Of a DNA stretch of 28,606 nucleotides, positions 7,943 to 16,169 are shown piece after piece (the first letter of the stretch is position 1; each line of letters starts with the position of its first letter). The translations under genes were made by a program, and so were the position numbers. This stretch comes from a bacterium UBP8_UBA817 (lineage in GTDB: Bacteria; Margulisbacteria; Marinamargulisbacteria; UBA817): NCBI GenBank assembly GCA_002296285.1, contig DBHX01000019.1:1-28606 (forward strand), read 5' to 3'. Below the pieces are notes generated by a model that made no database searches, was not told the DNA's origin, and saw nothing but the letters and a program-made list of their open reading frames with translations.

Positions 7943-9214
7943 ATGGCTAGTATAGTGTTAACCAATGGGCATGGTGAAAGACCATCCCGTCTGCCTGGAA
8001 AAAGAAGGTCTGAAACCACGGAAATTTCTATTTCTCCCAAAAGGATTAAGCCGACGATTGATCCAAGCTCAATTAAGTTCGAACAGCCAAAAATGATGCT
8101 GCATGAAGATGCGGTTTTGAGTACGTCTAGAGTTAAGCTTTGGGCGGCTGGTTTACCCACAACATATCCCGCATATCATGCCTATGAAGATGGGGCGTTG
8201 GCATTCTCTACAGATTACGGTGATTTCTTTATGTTGTGTGATGGTGTGAGCGGGTGTGAATCGAGTTACACACCACAATTTGTAAACGCCTTATTAGGTC
8301 AGTTAAAAGTTGAAATTGAGGAATTTTTAGGGGATAGCTTTGATGAGGATAAAACTAGTTTTGACAATCATAGGGAATTTTATAATAGGGTGTTAGATAT
8401 ATTTTCTTATAGTTTAAATAGTCAGCCAGTTCAATCGATTAAAAAGGAGATTGATATTAATAATTTATCTGAAATGGAATTAAATTATCCGTCAACCACG
8501 CTTAGTATTTTGTTTTTGGATCATTCGAACCAGTTATTTTACTTTGTTTGTGGTGATTCCGGATTTCAAGTGAAAAATTTAAATGGGGAGCTTATTCATG
8601 ATCTATCTGGGGAAACAGCAACCCCATTATTTGATATTAACCAATTTCTTGATCATCCAGAGCCGTTTGATATTATGGATTTACGGCCTTCCCCTGCTCA
8701 ACTGAATCCCATGAGTGACATTCGAGAGGAACCTACTTTGTGGGGTCGTTTTCAGTTATCTGTTGGTGACAGTATTCATTTGGCATCGGATGGCGTATGG
8801 GATAATTTCAATAATGTGCCAAAAGATGACTTATTTTTAGCGCCCCGTGAATGTGATTTGATGGGGGAATTTACAAAATTTTGGGATAAACAGTTGTCAA
8901 AGTGGGAAGAAAAAATCCAAGATGAACCACCAGAAATAAAACAACGTTTTAATCAACAAAGGGATCGATTACTTAGTAAAATCCAAACGATGCCGAAATA
9001 CCCTGTAAAATCTGATGATACGACACTTCTCTCTATTGAAGTTACTGAAAAACAATATTCAGCGTCATCATCTTTAAATACGTTCCCCCATGATTTTTCT
9101 GATTCTGAATCTGACGGTACAACTGTTGAAAGTCGCTCTCCTTCATTAGAAAATCTTCTGAAAATTGAAAAGTATGGATGTTTTGGACTTAGTGATTTGT
9201 TTTGTGATGAATAA
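7943..9214 (+). CDS. PP2C-family serine/threonine phosphatase, PPTC7-like
   Basis: Metal-dependent protein phosphatase of 423 residues. Start chosen at the ATG 7943 because GAGGTG at 7931-7936 sits six bases upstream; the GTG at 7934 lies inside that site. Metal-binding motifs in order: FFMLCDGVSG (Asp100-Gly101), YPSTTLSILF, FVCGDSGFQV (Asp205), GDSIHLASDGVWDNF (Asp283) and KSDDTTLL (Asp358/Asp359). The DGVSG, GDSGF and SDG forms resemble PPTC7/mitochondrial-type PP2C of eukaryotes more than bacterial PrpC/Stp. The N-terminal 50 residues are basic and probably disordered (LPGKRRSETT, SPKRIKP), like a bipartite nuclear localisation signal. The tail after about 370 is Ser/Asp-rich. No kinase partner is adjacent. 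A role in host signalling is an inference from these features only. Confidence 0.82.
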   Translation: MASIVLTNGHGERPSRLPGKRRSETTEISISPKRIKPTIDPSSIKFEQPKMMLHEDAVLSTSRVKLWAAGLPTTYPAYHAYEDGALAFSTDYGDFFMLCDGVSGCESSYTPQFVNALLGQLKVEIEEFLGDSFDEDKTSFDNHREFYNRVLDIFSYSLNSQPVQSIKKEIDINNLSEMELNYPSTTLSILFLDHSNQLFYFVCGDSGFQVKNLNGELIHDLSGETATPLFDINQFLDHPEPFDIMDLRPSPAQLNPMSDIREEPTLWGRFQLSVGDSIHLASDGVWDNFNNVPKDDLFLAPRECDLMGEFTKFWDKQLSKWEEKIQDEPPEIKQRFNQQRDRLLSKIQTMPKYPVKSDDTTLLSIEVTEKQYSASSSLNTFPHDFSDSESDGTTVESRSPSLENLLKIEKYGCFGLSDLFCDE

Positions 9215-9218
9215 CTCT

Positions 9219-9914
9219 TTAAGTGATGGGTTGATATTTATCTATTAATTCACAAGATAATAAGCCTTGATGCATTTGAATTGAATCAGCTGTTTTTCTA
9301 ACGAAGGCTTCAATTAACTCCGATTTTGATGCCGATACATTGCGAATAAATTGATGATGATGGCGTTTTTTTCGGTAATCCGGTTGAATAGGGGGCTCCT
9401 TTAGATATTTTGAGACTAGGTCTAAGTCAAAGTCATATAAAATGGTTCCATGAAATAATATCGCATTTTTTAAGCGACGTTGGGCATTTCCAGAAAATTT
9501 GATGTTATCGATAACCAGGTCTGAAATGCCTTTTTGCTCTGTTTTAGAAACAACCGGTTCAAGTCTTTCTTGCACCTTTGATAGAATATATGACGTTGTT
9601 GTACCTATCCCTGCCAAATCCCGATGTTGATTGATGGGCAATACAAACCCATAATTTAAACAGCCAGGCCCTTGCAATACGGTGCCACCACCACTGCATC
9701 GTTTCAATATTGGAATGCCATCTTTTTTACAGGTGTCCAAATGAACGTCATCTTCAATTTTTTTCGATAAACCCAGAACAACAAAATGGGTCATCGATTC
9801 CCAAATGCGACAAATTCCTTCGTGATATTTGCCTTTATCCACCAATTTAAGGAAAGCTTCATCAATGGCTAGATTTTCGCTTGGTGTATTGTAACTATGG
9901 TTGAAAAGAATCAT
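9219..9914 (-). CDS. lplA: lipoate-protein ligase A family (catalytic domain only)
   Basis: A 231-residue member of the BPL_LplA_LipB fold that attaches lipoate or octanoate to lysines of lipoyl domains. It shows RCSGGGTVLQGPGCLNYGF (lipoyl-AMP binding loop), DNIKFSGNAQRR with the conserved ligand lysine, and LFHGTILYDFDL. The C-terminal accessory domain of E. coli LplA (337 residues) is missing. It may therefore be a LipM-type octanoyltransferase, an LplA needing a separate partner, or a short ligase. SucB in this window is an obvious substrate. Its start overlaps the last 20 bases of the RND gene and it ends four bases from the convergent phosphatase gene, so it is the last gene of the minus-strand block. 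Confidence 0.82.
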   Translation of the reverse strand: MILFNHSYNTPSENLAIDEAFLKLVDKGKYHEGICRIWESMTHFVVLGLSKKIEDDVHLDTCKKDGIPILKRCSGGGTVLQGPGCLNYGFVLPINQHRDLAGIGTTTSYILSKVQERLEPVVSKTEQKGISDLVIDNIKFSGNAQRRLKNAILFHGTILYDFDLDLVSKYLKEPPIQPDYRKKRHHHQFIRNVSASKSELIEAFVRKTADSIQMHQGLLSCELIDKYQPIT

Positions 9915-12900
9915 TCGGTGAATTTGATGTCAAAGAATTGGGGGGCGCTTCTTTAGGCCCTCCCTGGCGTTGAACTATTGTTGAAAAAAATTGCTGCACA
10001 TCAACTAAAATAAGGTAAAGCGCCGGCAATAAAAATAACGTTAATGGTGTAGAAAATAACAGCCCATACCCAATGGCCAATGCCATGGGGGCAATGAAGG
10101 GGTCAGATCCACCCAGCCCATAGGCCAATGGCAGAAGTCCTGCAACCGTGGTAATGGCTGTAATCACAATCGGACGAAATCGATCCCCTGAACCACGAAC
10201 AACAATATCCAATATATCCGATCCGTGCGTTGCATTCATTCGTTTCTTGTTCAAATGATCAACCAAGACCAATGACCCATTCACAACCACCCCAGTTAAT
10301 CCAACCGTTCCAATCATTGAAATAAACCCAAGGTCTTCGCCATGCAATGCAAACGAAATAATAACCCCAATCAAGCCAAATGGAATGGTTAAAATGACCA
10401 AGAATGGTTGAGTCATTGAGTTAAATAGCAATATCAATAGAAAGAATATGCCAATGATTGCCAATACAAACGAACGAATTAAATCCTGCACAGATTTATT
10501 GGTTTCTTCTGACTCACCACCAAAAATAAATTCAACGTTGAGATAATCTTTGTTTTGAAATGCCGCCATCACTTTATTTGTAAGTTGTGTACTGGTAATT
10601 ATATCTGTGTCTAGATCGCCTGTAATCGTAATGGATCTTTTACCATTGTAATGGGTGTAGTTCGGACTCCCTTCAGTGATGTTAAATTGACTAATGTCAC
10701 TTAATTTAATTAATCGTCCTCGATTATTCGGAATGAGTAAGTTTTCTAGAAATTCTATGTTTGTTTTCTGGGCATCTGAAAATTCAATTTTAAATTCAAT
10801 TTCTTCATCTCCCATTCGCATTGAACTTGCGACAAACCCTGAAAATGCTGTTCGAACGGTTTGTTGAATGGATGAAATATTTAACCCCAACCGGGATATT
10901 GTATCGTAGTTGAAATTTAGGGTAATTTGAGATTTCTGTTTGGTGTCGTTTCGTTCTAGCGATGTGACGCCAGGTATTGATTGAATATGATCAAATACCT
11001 TGTTGGCAACTGCAGTTCGTTGATCATTATCATCCGTGACAACTTTTACATTAATGGCTTTACCAACGGGGGGACCACCAGCTTCAACTTGATAGGTTAT
11101 TTTATTGAACCCTGGAGTATTTTTGGTTTTTTTCTTTATTTCTGACATAATCTCATCAGCGGTACGGTCTCTTCCGCTAAAGGGAACTAAATCAACCATA
11201 ATAAATGCCTGGTTTTCTTGTTCGGTTAAAAAATAGGCATCCCCTGTGGCACCAATACGAGTAGTAAATGCCATAAGTTCTGTGTTTGGAAGCGCCATTA
11301 ACGCTTCTTCAATTGGAAGCATGAGTGAGGATGTTTTTTCCAATGGTGTTCCAGCCGGTGCTTTAGCGCGCACATAAAAATTAACGGCATTTGATTTTGG
11401 AAATAGTACAAAATTCATGAATGAACCGGCAAAAATAATGGAAAATATAAATATTCCGCCAAAGGCTGTAACAACGCGATACTTTCTTTTAAGTAACTTA
11501 GATAGTATGGATTCATATTTCTGACGATACTTTTGAATAAATTTATGACGTTTTGCTGACCCAACTTTTATTGTTTTTTTACGAGCAGATAGATGGGCTG
11601 GAAGTGCAATAACGACCTCTATTAATGACACCAATAATGCAATACTGATAACCACAGGAATTTGAAAAATAAACTTGCCCATAATTCCAGACATGAAAAA
11701 CATCGGTGAAAATGCAATGATTGTTGTTAGTATGGTTGTAATGACTGGTTTAAATACACTTTGAATACCTTGGATCGAAGCATCTGTGTTTGACAACCCT
11801 TTTTCTCGGTATTTTGCAATGTTTTCAGCAACGATTATTCCATCGTCTACAATAATTCCAATGACTATGATCAGCGCCAGCAATGAAATAATATTGATGG
11901 TCATATCAAACACTGGCATTAAGAAAATAACACCCATAACGGATACTGGAATCCCTAGGGATACCCAAAAGGCCATTTCTTTGTTTAAGAAAAGGGTTAA
12001 AACCAATATAACCAAAATTAATCCAATAATTCCATTGGACACCATCACATTTAATCGGTTTTTTAGAAATTTTGATGAATCGTTGGCCGTCACAAAATTT
12101 AAGTTGGGGTACTGTTTTTTATAGTCATCAACCAGGCCAATAATTTTGTTGGATACTGTAATAATATCGGCGGTTTCACTTTTTATAATATTAAATGAAA
12201 TGCCATTGATTCCGCTAACCCGAGATAAGATCTTCGGGGTTTCATAACCAAGATTAACCATTGCAACATCGGATAGTTTAACGGATTGCCCGTTAAAGTT
12301 TGAACGTACGATCGCATTACGAATATCATCTTCTGAAACTAGACGGCTGTCATTCACAATGGTGGTGTCTTTTTCTCCTTGGCGAATATTTCCCATTGAC
12401 GAGCGCTTGTTACGATTTGAAATGACCCCAATCAAATCAATAAGTGATACTTGATACTGACTGAGTAACAATGGGTCAGGGGTTATTTTTACCTCTTTGG
12501 CGAGGTAACCATACCCATCAATTTGTTGGATACCTTTCATATTTTCAAGGTCATTTTTAAATGACTTTGCAATCGTTCTTAGCTCACTATAAGTGAGATC
12601 ATTGGATGATATCCCGACTTCTAAAATAGGAAACGTTGATGAGTTTATTTCTGTGATGGTGGGACGATTCTTCATGTCAGTTGGAAAATCGTTAATGGTG
12701 TCAATTTGGGCTTTAATTTTATCTTTTACATCTTCTGGGTCTGCTGCGTCAGAATCAATTTGTAAATCAATTAATGACACATTTTCAATAGAAACCGATA
12801 CAAACTTTTTAATGCCATCAATGGATTTTAATTTATCTTCGATTTTATTGGTAATTTTTAATTCGATATCTTCAGGTGAGGATCCATCATACCGGCTACT

Positions 12901-13044
12901 AATGATTACCTGATCCAAATCAACGCTTGGAAAAGTATTTCGGTTGATGCTGGGTAAAACAGCCAGTCCCAATAAAATAATCGAAACGGTTAAAATATTT
13001 GCAAACATCGGACGTTCAACAAAAAATTGAAAAAACTTTTTCAT
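9895..13044 (-). CDS. RND-family efflux permease (AcrB/MexB-like)
   Basis: Inner-membrane proton-driven pump of 1049 residues, the usual size of the HAE-1 family. It starts with a cytoplasmic anchor and TM1 (MKKFFQFFVERPMFANIL), followed by the first porter/docking loop. The proton-relay helix TM4 carries GIIVDDGIIVAEN near residue 400, with the double aspartate. A second loop and helices TM7-12 include GLTGVVVNGSLVLVDHLN; this TM10 has no lysine at the place of AcrB Lys940. The tail is Pro/Asn-rich. Its start overlaps the TolC-like gene by ATGA, so the two are translationally coupled and probably form one export system. No periplasmic adaptor gene is present in the window. Substrate unknown. 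Confidence 0.92.
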   Translation of the reverse strand: MKKFFQFFVERPMFANILTVSIILLGLAVLPSINRNTFPSVDLDQVIISSRYDGSSPEDIELKITNKIEDKLKSIDGIKKFVSVSIENVSLIDLQIDSDAADPEDVKDKIKAQIDTINDFPTDMKNRPTITEINSSTFPILEVGISSNDLTYSELRTIAKSFKNDLENMKGIQQIDGYGYLAKEVKITPDPLLLSQYQVSLIDLIGVISNRNKRSSMGNIRQGEKDTTIVNDSRLVSEDDIRNAIVRSNFNGQSVKLSDVAMVNLGYETPKILSRVSGINGISFNIIKSETADIITVSNKIIGLVDDYKKQYPNLNFVTANDSSKFLKNRLNVMVSNGIIGLILVILVLTLFLNKEMAFWVSLGIPVSVMGVIFLMPVFDMTINIISLLALIIVIGIIVDDGIIVAENIAKYREKGLSNTDASIQGIQSVFKPVITTILTTIIAFSPMFFMSGIMGKFIFQIPVVISIALLVSLIEVVIALPAHLSARKKTIKVGSAKRHKFIQKYRQKYESILSKLLKRKYRVVTAFGGIFIFSIIFAGSFMNFVLFPKSNAVNFYVRAKAPAGTPLEKTSSLMLPIEEALMALPNTELMAFTTRIGATGDAYFLTEQENQAFIMVDLVPFSGRDRTADEIMSEIKKKTKNTPGFNKITYQVEAGGPPVGKAINVKVVTDDNDQRTAVANKVFDHIQSIPGVTSLERNDTKQKSQITLNFNYDTISRLGLNISSIQQTVRTAFSGFVASSMRMGDEEIEFKIEFSDAQKTNIEFLENLLIPNNRGRLIKLSDISQFNITEGSPNYTHYNGKRSITITGDLDTDIITSTQLTNKVMAAFQNKDYLNVEFIFGGESEETNKSVQDLIRSFVLAIIGIFFLLILLFNSMTQPFLVILTIPFGLIGVIISFALHGEDLGFISMIGTVGLTGVVVNGSLVLVDHLNKKRMNATHGSDILDIVVRGSGDRFRPIVITAITTVAGLLPLAYGLGGSDPFIAPMALAIGYGLLFSTPLTLFLLPALYLILVDVQQFFSTIVQRQGGPKEAPPNSLTSNSPNDSFQP

Positions 13045-14471
13045 AATTCAACTCCATAGGCCACTAGCAGTTCGTCAGTTAATGCTTGATAGGACAAAAC
13101 ATACTTTTGATAGTTTGCGGATAAGTTAGCGTAAGCCAGTTTGGAATTTAAAAAATTATCCTGGGACTGAATGAGCATATCCAATGAACTTCGTCCTTGT
13201 TTATACAAATCTTCTTCAGCTTTGGTTTGTTGTTGTGCGATGATGATTTGATTCAACGTTGTATTTAAAATGTTTTTATATTCTTCAATGAGAGTATAGA
13301 GGGATAAAATTTCAGATTCCAAATCGATCAATAATTGTGATTCTTCATATTCAATTTGTTGAAGCTCTTCCCGTTCTTTTTTAACTTGTTCAATGGATTG
13401 GGTATCGCTTAGTGCTCGGGTATATTGTAACGCAATGGTTGAATTATTATTAAAATAATTTTGAGCATTCTGAAATGTCGTGCTTCCGCCAAGAAAATCA
13501 TACTGACCAATGAGATACAAGTTCCCATTTCGTTTTGATTCACTTAACGCCAGTTGTTTTTTTAAGGTGGATTTATTTAATTTGAATGATTGCATTGATC
13601 GAAGTCGTGAAGCAATAATGTAAGATGGCTTTTTAACATAAACGGTTTCATATAATTCAAATTGTGGGGATTTAAGCAATATGGATGGATCACTGATTTT
13701 GGACGATAATTTGAATTGCAATGATTTTAAATGCGCTTTTTGTGTTAACCATGATTGATGGGCTCGTTCTAACGCCGATTCAGCGCGTAACAAATCAATT
13801 TTTTCAGATAGATTGACTTTGACTCGATCACTGGTTTGATTATATGCTTCTCTCGCCAATTGGAACCGTGAAAAGCTGAGCTCTGTTAATTCAAAGGCCA
13901 ATGCCCAATCGATATACATTGATATTTGATTTAATAGGAAATCTTCCAACGCTTCTTCGGATTGAAATGTGGAGACTTGAACATTGCGAGATGCAGAAAT
14001 TACTGGGAATTTGAGTGCCTCACCCATAAAGCCATACAATAATGGTTGGGAATAGGTGAGTGAAATGGCGTTTTGAAAATAAAGACTTTCACCAAGTGTC
14101 ATACCACCAAAAGAAATGGGAAGTTGCGATATTTTTTGTTGGGTATGACCAATGGTCAAAGAACCTCCTGTGGAAAGAATGGGGCGTGACATTGAAAATT
14201 CAAAACTATGAGTATCAATAAAAGATGTGGCAAAGCTTGAGGATTGATAAGGCTCAACATGGGCACTCGCAATGCCGGTATTGATGGTCCAATCCGTGAG
14301 AGCATTGGTCATATTATAACCATACTTTGCGGCCGATATTTTGGATTTTAGGATTTTGGGTGTTGAGTGCTCACGGGTTAAATAATCGACATACTCCTTA
14401 ATTGAATATGTTTCATTGGCATGTGAGCTAATGGTCAAAATAACAAGTAATTGTAGTAATTTTTTTATCAT
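13041..14471 (-). CDS. outer-membrane efflux protein, TolC family
   Basis: A 476-residue outer-membrane channel protein. A signal peptide (MIKKLLQLLVILTISSHA) is followed by two long coiled-coil/strand repeats typical of the OEP family. Repeat-like pieces include ALTDWTINTGIASA and SFGGMTLGESLYFQNAISLT in the first half. In the second half GQYDFLGG and the helical LYKQGRSSLDMLIQSQDNFL, a hallmark segment near the C-terminus, are followed by LSANYQKYVLSYQALTDELL. The length fits the family. The gene overlaps leuA upstream and the RND gene downstream by ATGA in both cases, a firm sign of one transcript and coupled translation. Confidence 0.88.
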   Translation of the reverse strand: MIKKLLQLLVILTISSHANETYSIKEYVDYLTREHSTPKILKSKISAAKYGYNMTNALTDWTINTGIASAHVEPYQSSSFATSFIDTHSFEFSMSRPILSTGGSLTIGHTQQKISQLPISFGGMTLGESLYFQNAISLTYSQPLLYGFMGEALKFPVISASRNVQVSTFQSEEALEDFLLNQISMYIDWALAFELTELSFSRFQLAREAYNQTSDRVKVNLSEKIDLLRAESALERAHQSWLTQKAHLKSLQFKLSSKISDPSILLKSPQFELYETVYVKKPSYIIASRLRSMQSFKLNKSTLKKQLALSESKRNGNLYLIGQYDFLGGSTTFQNAQNYFNNNSTIALQYTRALSDTQSIEQVKKEREELQQIEYEESQLLIDLESEILSLYTLIEEYKNILNTTLNQIIIAQQQTKAEEDLYKQGRSSLDMLIQSQDNFLNSKLAYANLSANYQKYVLSYQALTDELLVAYGVEL

Positions 14472-16132
14472 ATTTTATTTCCAATCGAACGGTTGATGGC
14501 TGAAAATAATGCTTTAATGGATGCCAGCGTAATATTATTATCAATGCCAACCCCATGTATTTTTTTACCATCAATGGTAATGCTCATATAACAAATCGCT
14601 TTTGAATCGGATCCCTGTGACAATGAATGTTCAGAATAATCATCAACTTTAATATTGGGGAATAAGTGAATTAATGCTTTTTTTGATGCATCAATTGGGC
14701 CGTTTCCAAAAGCTGATAGAGACTCTATGTCCCCATTAAACTGAATGGTTAAATCGCTTTTTACTTGGCCATCTTCAAATAATTCGGTATGAATTTTTTG
14801 AAGTGAGAGCCATGCGTCACGGTTGATAAATTCCTCATTAAAAATGGTCCATACATCTTCAGAAGATATTTCCGTACCCGTATCCTCGGTCTTCTTTTGA
14901 ATAAAGGTGGCAACAGCGGGCTGCATGTGTTTTGGAATAATACAGTTGTACTCTTTTTCTAGAATATAGGCCACGCCACCTTTCCCAGACTGACTATTGA
15001 TGCGGATAATGGCTTCATATTTTTTGCCAATATCTTCTGGATCAATGGTTAAATATGGGACATCCCATAGGGTGTTTTTTTTGTATTTGGCCATGCCTTT
15101 TTTAATGGCATCTTGGTGAGAACCTGAAAAGGCCGTGAACACCAGTTCCCCCGCGTATGGGTGTCTCTGTGGAATTTCCATGCCAGTGGATTCCTTGTAC
15201 ACGGTTTCCATCTCTTCTAAATTGTAAACATTTAATTCTGGATCAATGCCATGCATAACTAAATTTAATGCCACCGTTGTGATATCCAAATTGCCTGTTC
15301 GCTCACCGTTTCCAAATAGGGTCCCCTCAACACGGTCAGCCCCAGCTAAAAGAGCCAATTCAGTGGCTGCCGTACAGGTGCCACGATCATTGTGTGTATG
15401 GACACTCAGTAAGATTTCATCGCGTTTCTTTAAATGATTTGAGGCATACTCAATCATATCGGCGTAGACATTGGGCATGAACATTTCAACGGTTGCGGGC
15501 AAGTTGACAATCATGGGGGAGAAACTATTCCAACGATCAATAACTTCATTGCAAATTTCCATCGAAAAATCAATTTCTGTTCCTGTAAAACTTTCTGGGG
15601 AATACTCCAGGGTAATATTTGAATGATGATTGGTTATATTTCGTTTGATTTCATCAACCCCATCCAATGCAATCTTGATAATTTCATCTTTTGATTTATT
15701 AAATACATAATTTCGTTGTGCGATTGATGTTGAATTATATAGGTGAACGATGGCTGAATGGGCGCCTTCAATGGACGCCAACGTCTGTTTGATCAGATGT
15801 GCCCTTGACTGGGTCAATACCTGAATGCAGACATCGTCTGGAATCAAATTGTTTTCAATAATGGTGCGAACAAATTCAAACTCAACTGTGGAAGCCGATG
15901 GAAACCCAACTTCAATATGCTTGAAACCAATGGATACAAGGTAGTTAAATAAATTGATTTTCTGGCTTAAGTTCATCGGGGTGACCAATGCCTGATTGCC
16001 ATCACGGAGGTCAACGCTACACCACAATGGTGCTTTCGATAGGGTGTTATTTGGCCATTGTCGATTGGTTAATTGAATGGGGGATAAACGTGCGTACTTT
16101 TCTTTGGGATGCTGATTTTTTGAATTCACCAA
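14468..16132 (-). CDS. leuA: 2-isopropylmalate synthase, long form
   Basis: First committed step of leucine synthesis: condenses acetyl-CoA with 2-oxoisovalerate. The protein has 554 residues and belongs to the longer LeuA group (yeast, actinobacterial and some proteobacterial), not the 520-residue E. coli type. Motifs: SVDLRDGNQAL with catalytic Arg43 and metal ligand Asp44, LSVHTHNDRGT with the two metal-binding histidines near 247, and the flexible regulatory C-terminal domain from about 430 (SAFGNGPIDA and GVGIDNNITLASIKAL), the leucine-feedback domain. The first codon is TTG at 16132, with GTG at 16129 directly after; either could be the start, and there is no clear ribosome site. It lies 37 bases after the GDH gene and overlaps the TolC-like gene. 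Confidence 0.93.
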   Translation of the reverse strand: MVNSKNQHPKEKYARLSPIQLTNRQWPNNTLSKAPLWCSVDLRDGNQALVTPMNLSQKINLFNYLVSIGFKHIEVGFPSASTVEFEFVRTIIENNLIPDDVCIQVLTQSRAHLIKQTLASIEGAHSAIVHLYNSTSIAQRNYVFNKSKDEIIKIALDGVDEIKRNITNHHSNITLEYSPESFTGTEIDFSMEICNEVIDRWNSFSPMIVNLPATVEMFMPNVYADMIEYASNHLKKRDEILLSVHTHNDRGTCTAATELALLAGADRVEGTLFGNGERTGNLDITTVALNLVMHGIDPELNVYNLEEMETVYKESTGMEIPQRHPYAGELVFTAFSGSHQDAIKKGMAKYKKNTLWDVPYLTIDPEDIGKKYEAIIRINSQSGKGGVAYILEKEYNCIIPKHMQPAVATFIQKKTEDTGTEISSEDVWTIFNEEFINRDAWLSLQKIHTELFEDGQVKSDLTIQFNGDIESLSAFGNGPIDASKKALIHLFPNIKVDDYSEHSLSQGSDSKAICYMSITIDGKKIHGVGIDNNITLASIKALFSAINRSIGNKI

Positions 16133-16169
16133 AATATTATATCAAAGTTAATGGGCATAAAAAAGAGAA

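Noticed and set aside
11786..12124. Long ORFs antisense to the RND, sucA, lpd and GDH genes
   Set aside because: They lie wholly inside well-supported genes, have low-complexity composition mirroring the opposite strand and no ribosome sites.
16133..16150. TATAAT just upstream of leuA as a promoter
   Set aside because: On the minus strand it lies only about three bases before the start codon, too close to yield a translatable transcript, and no -35 box is evident.
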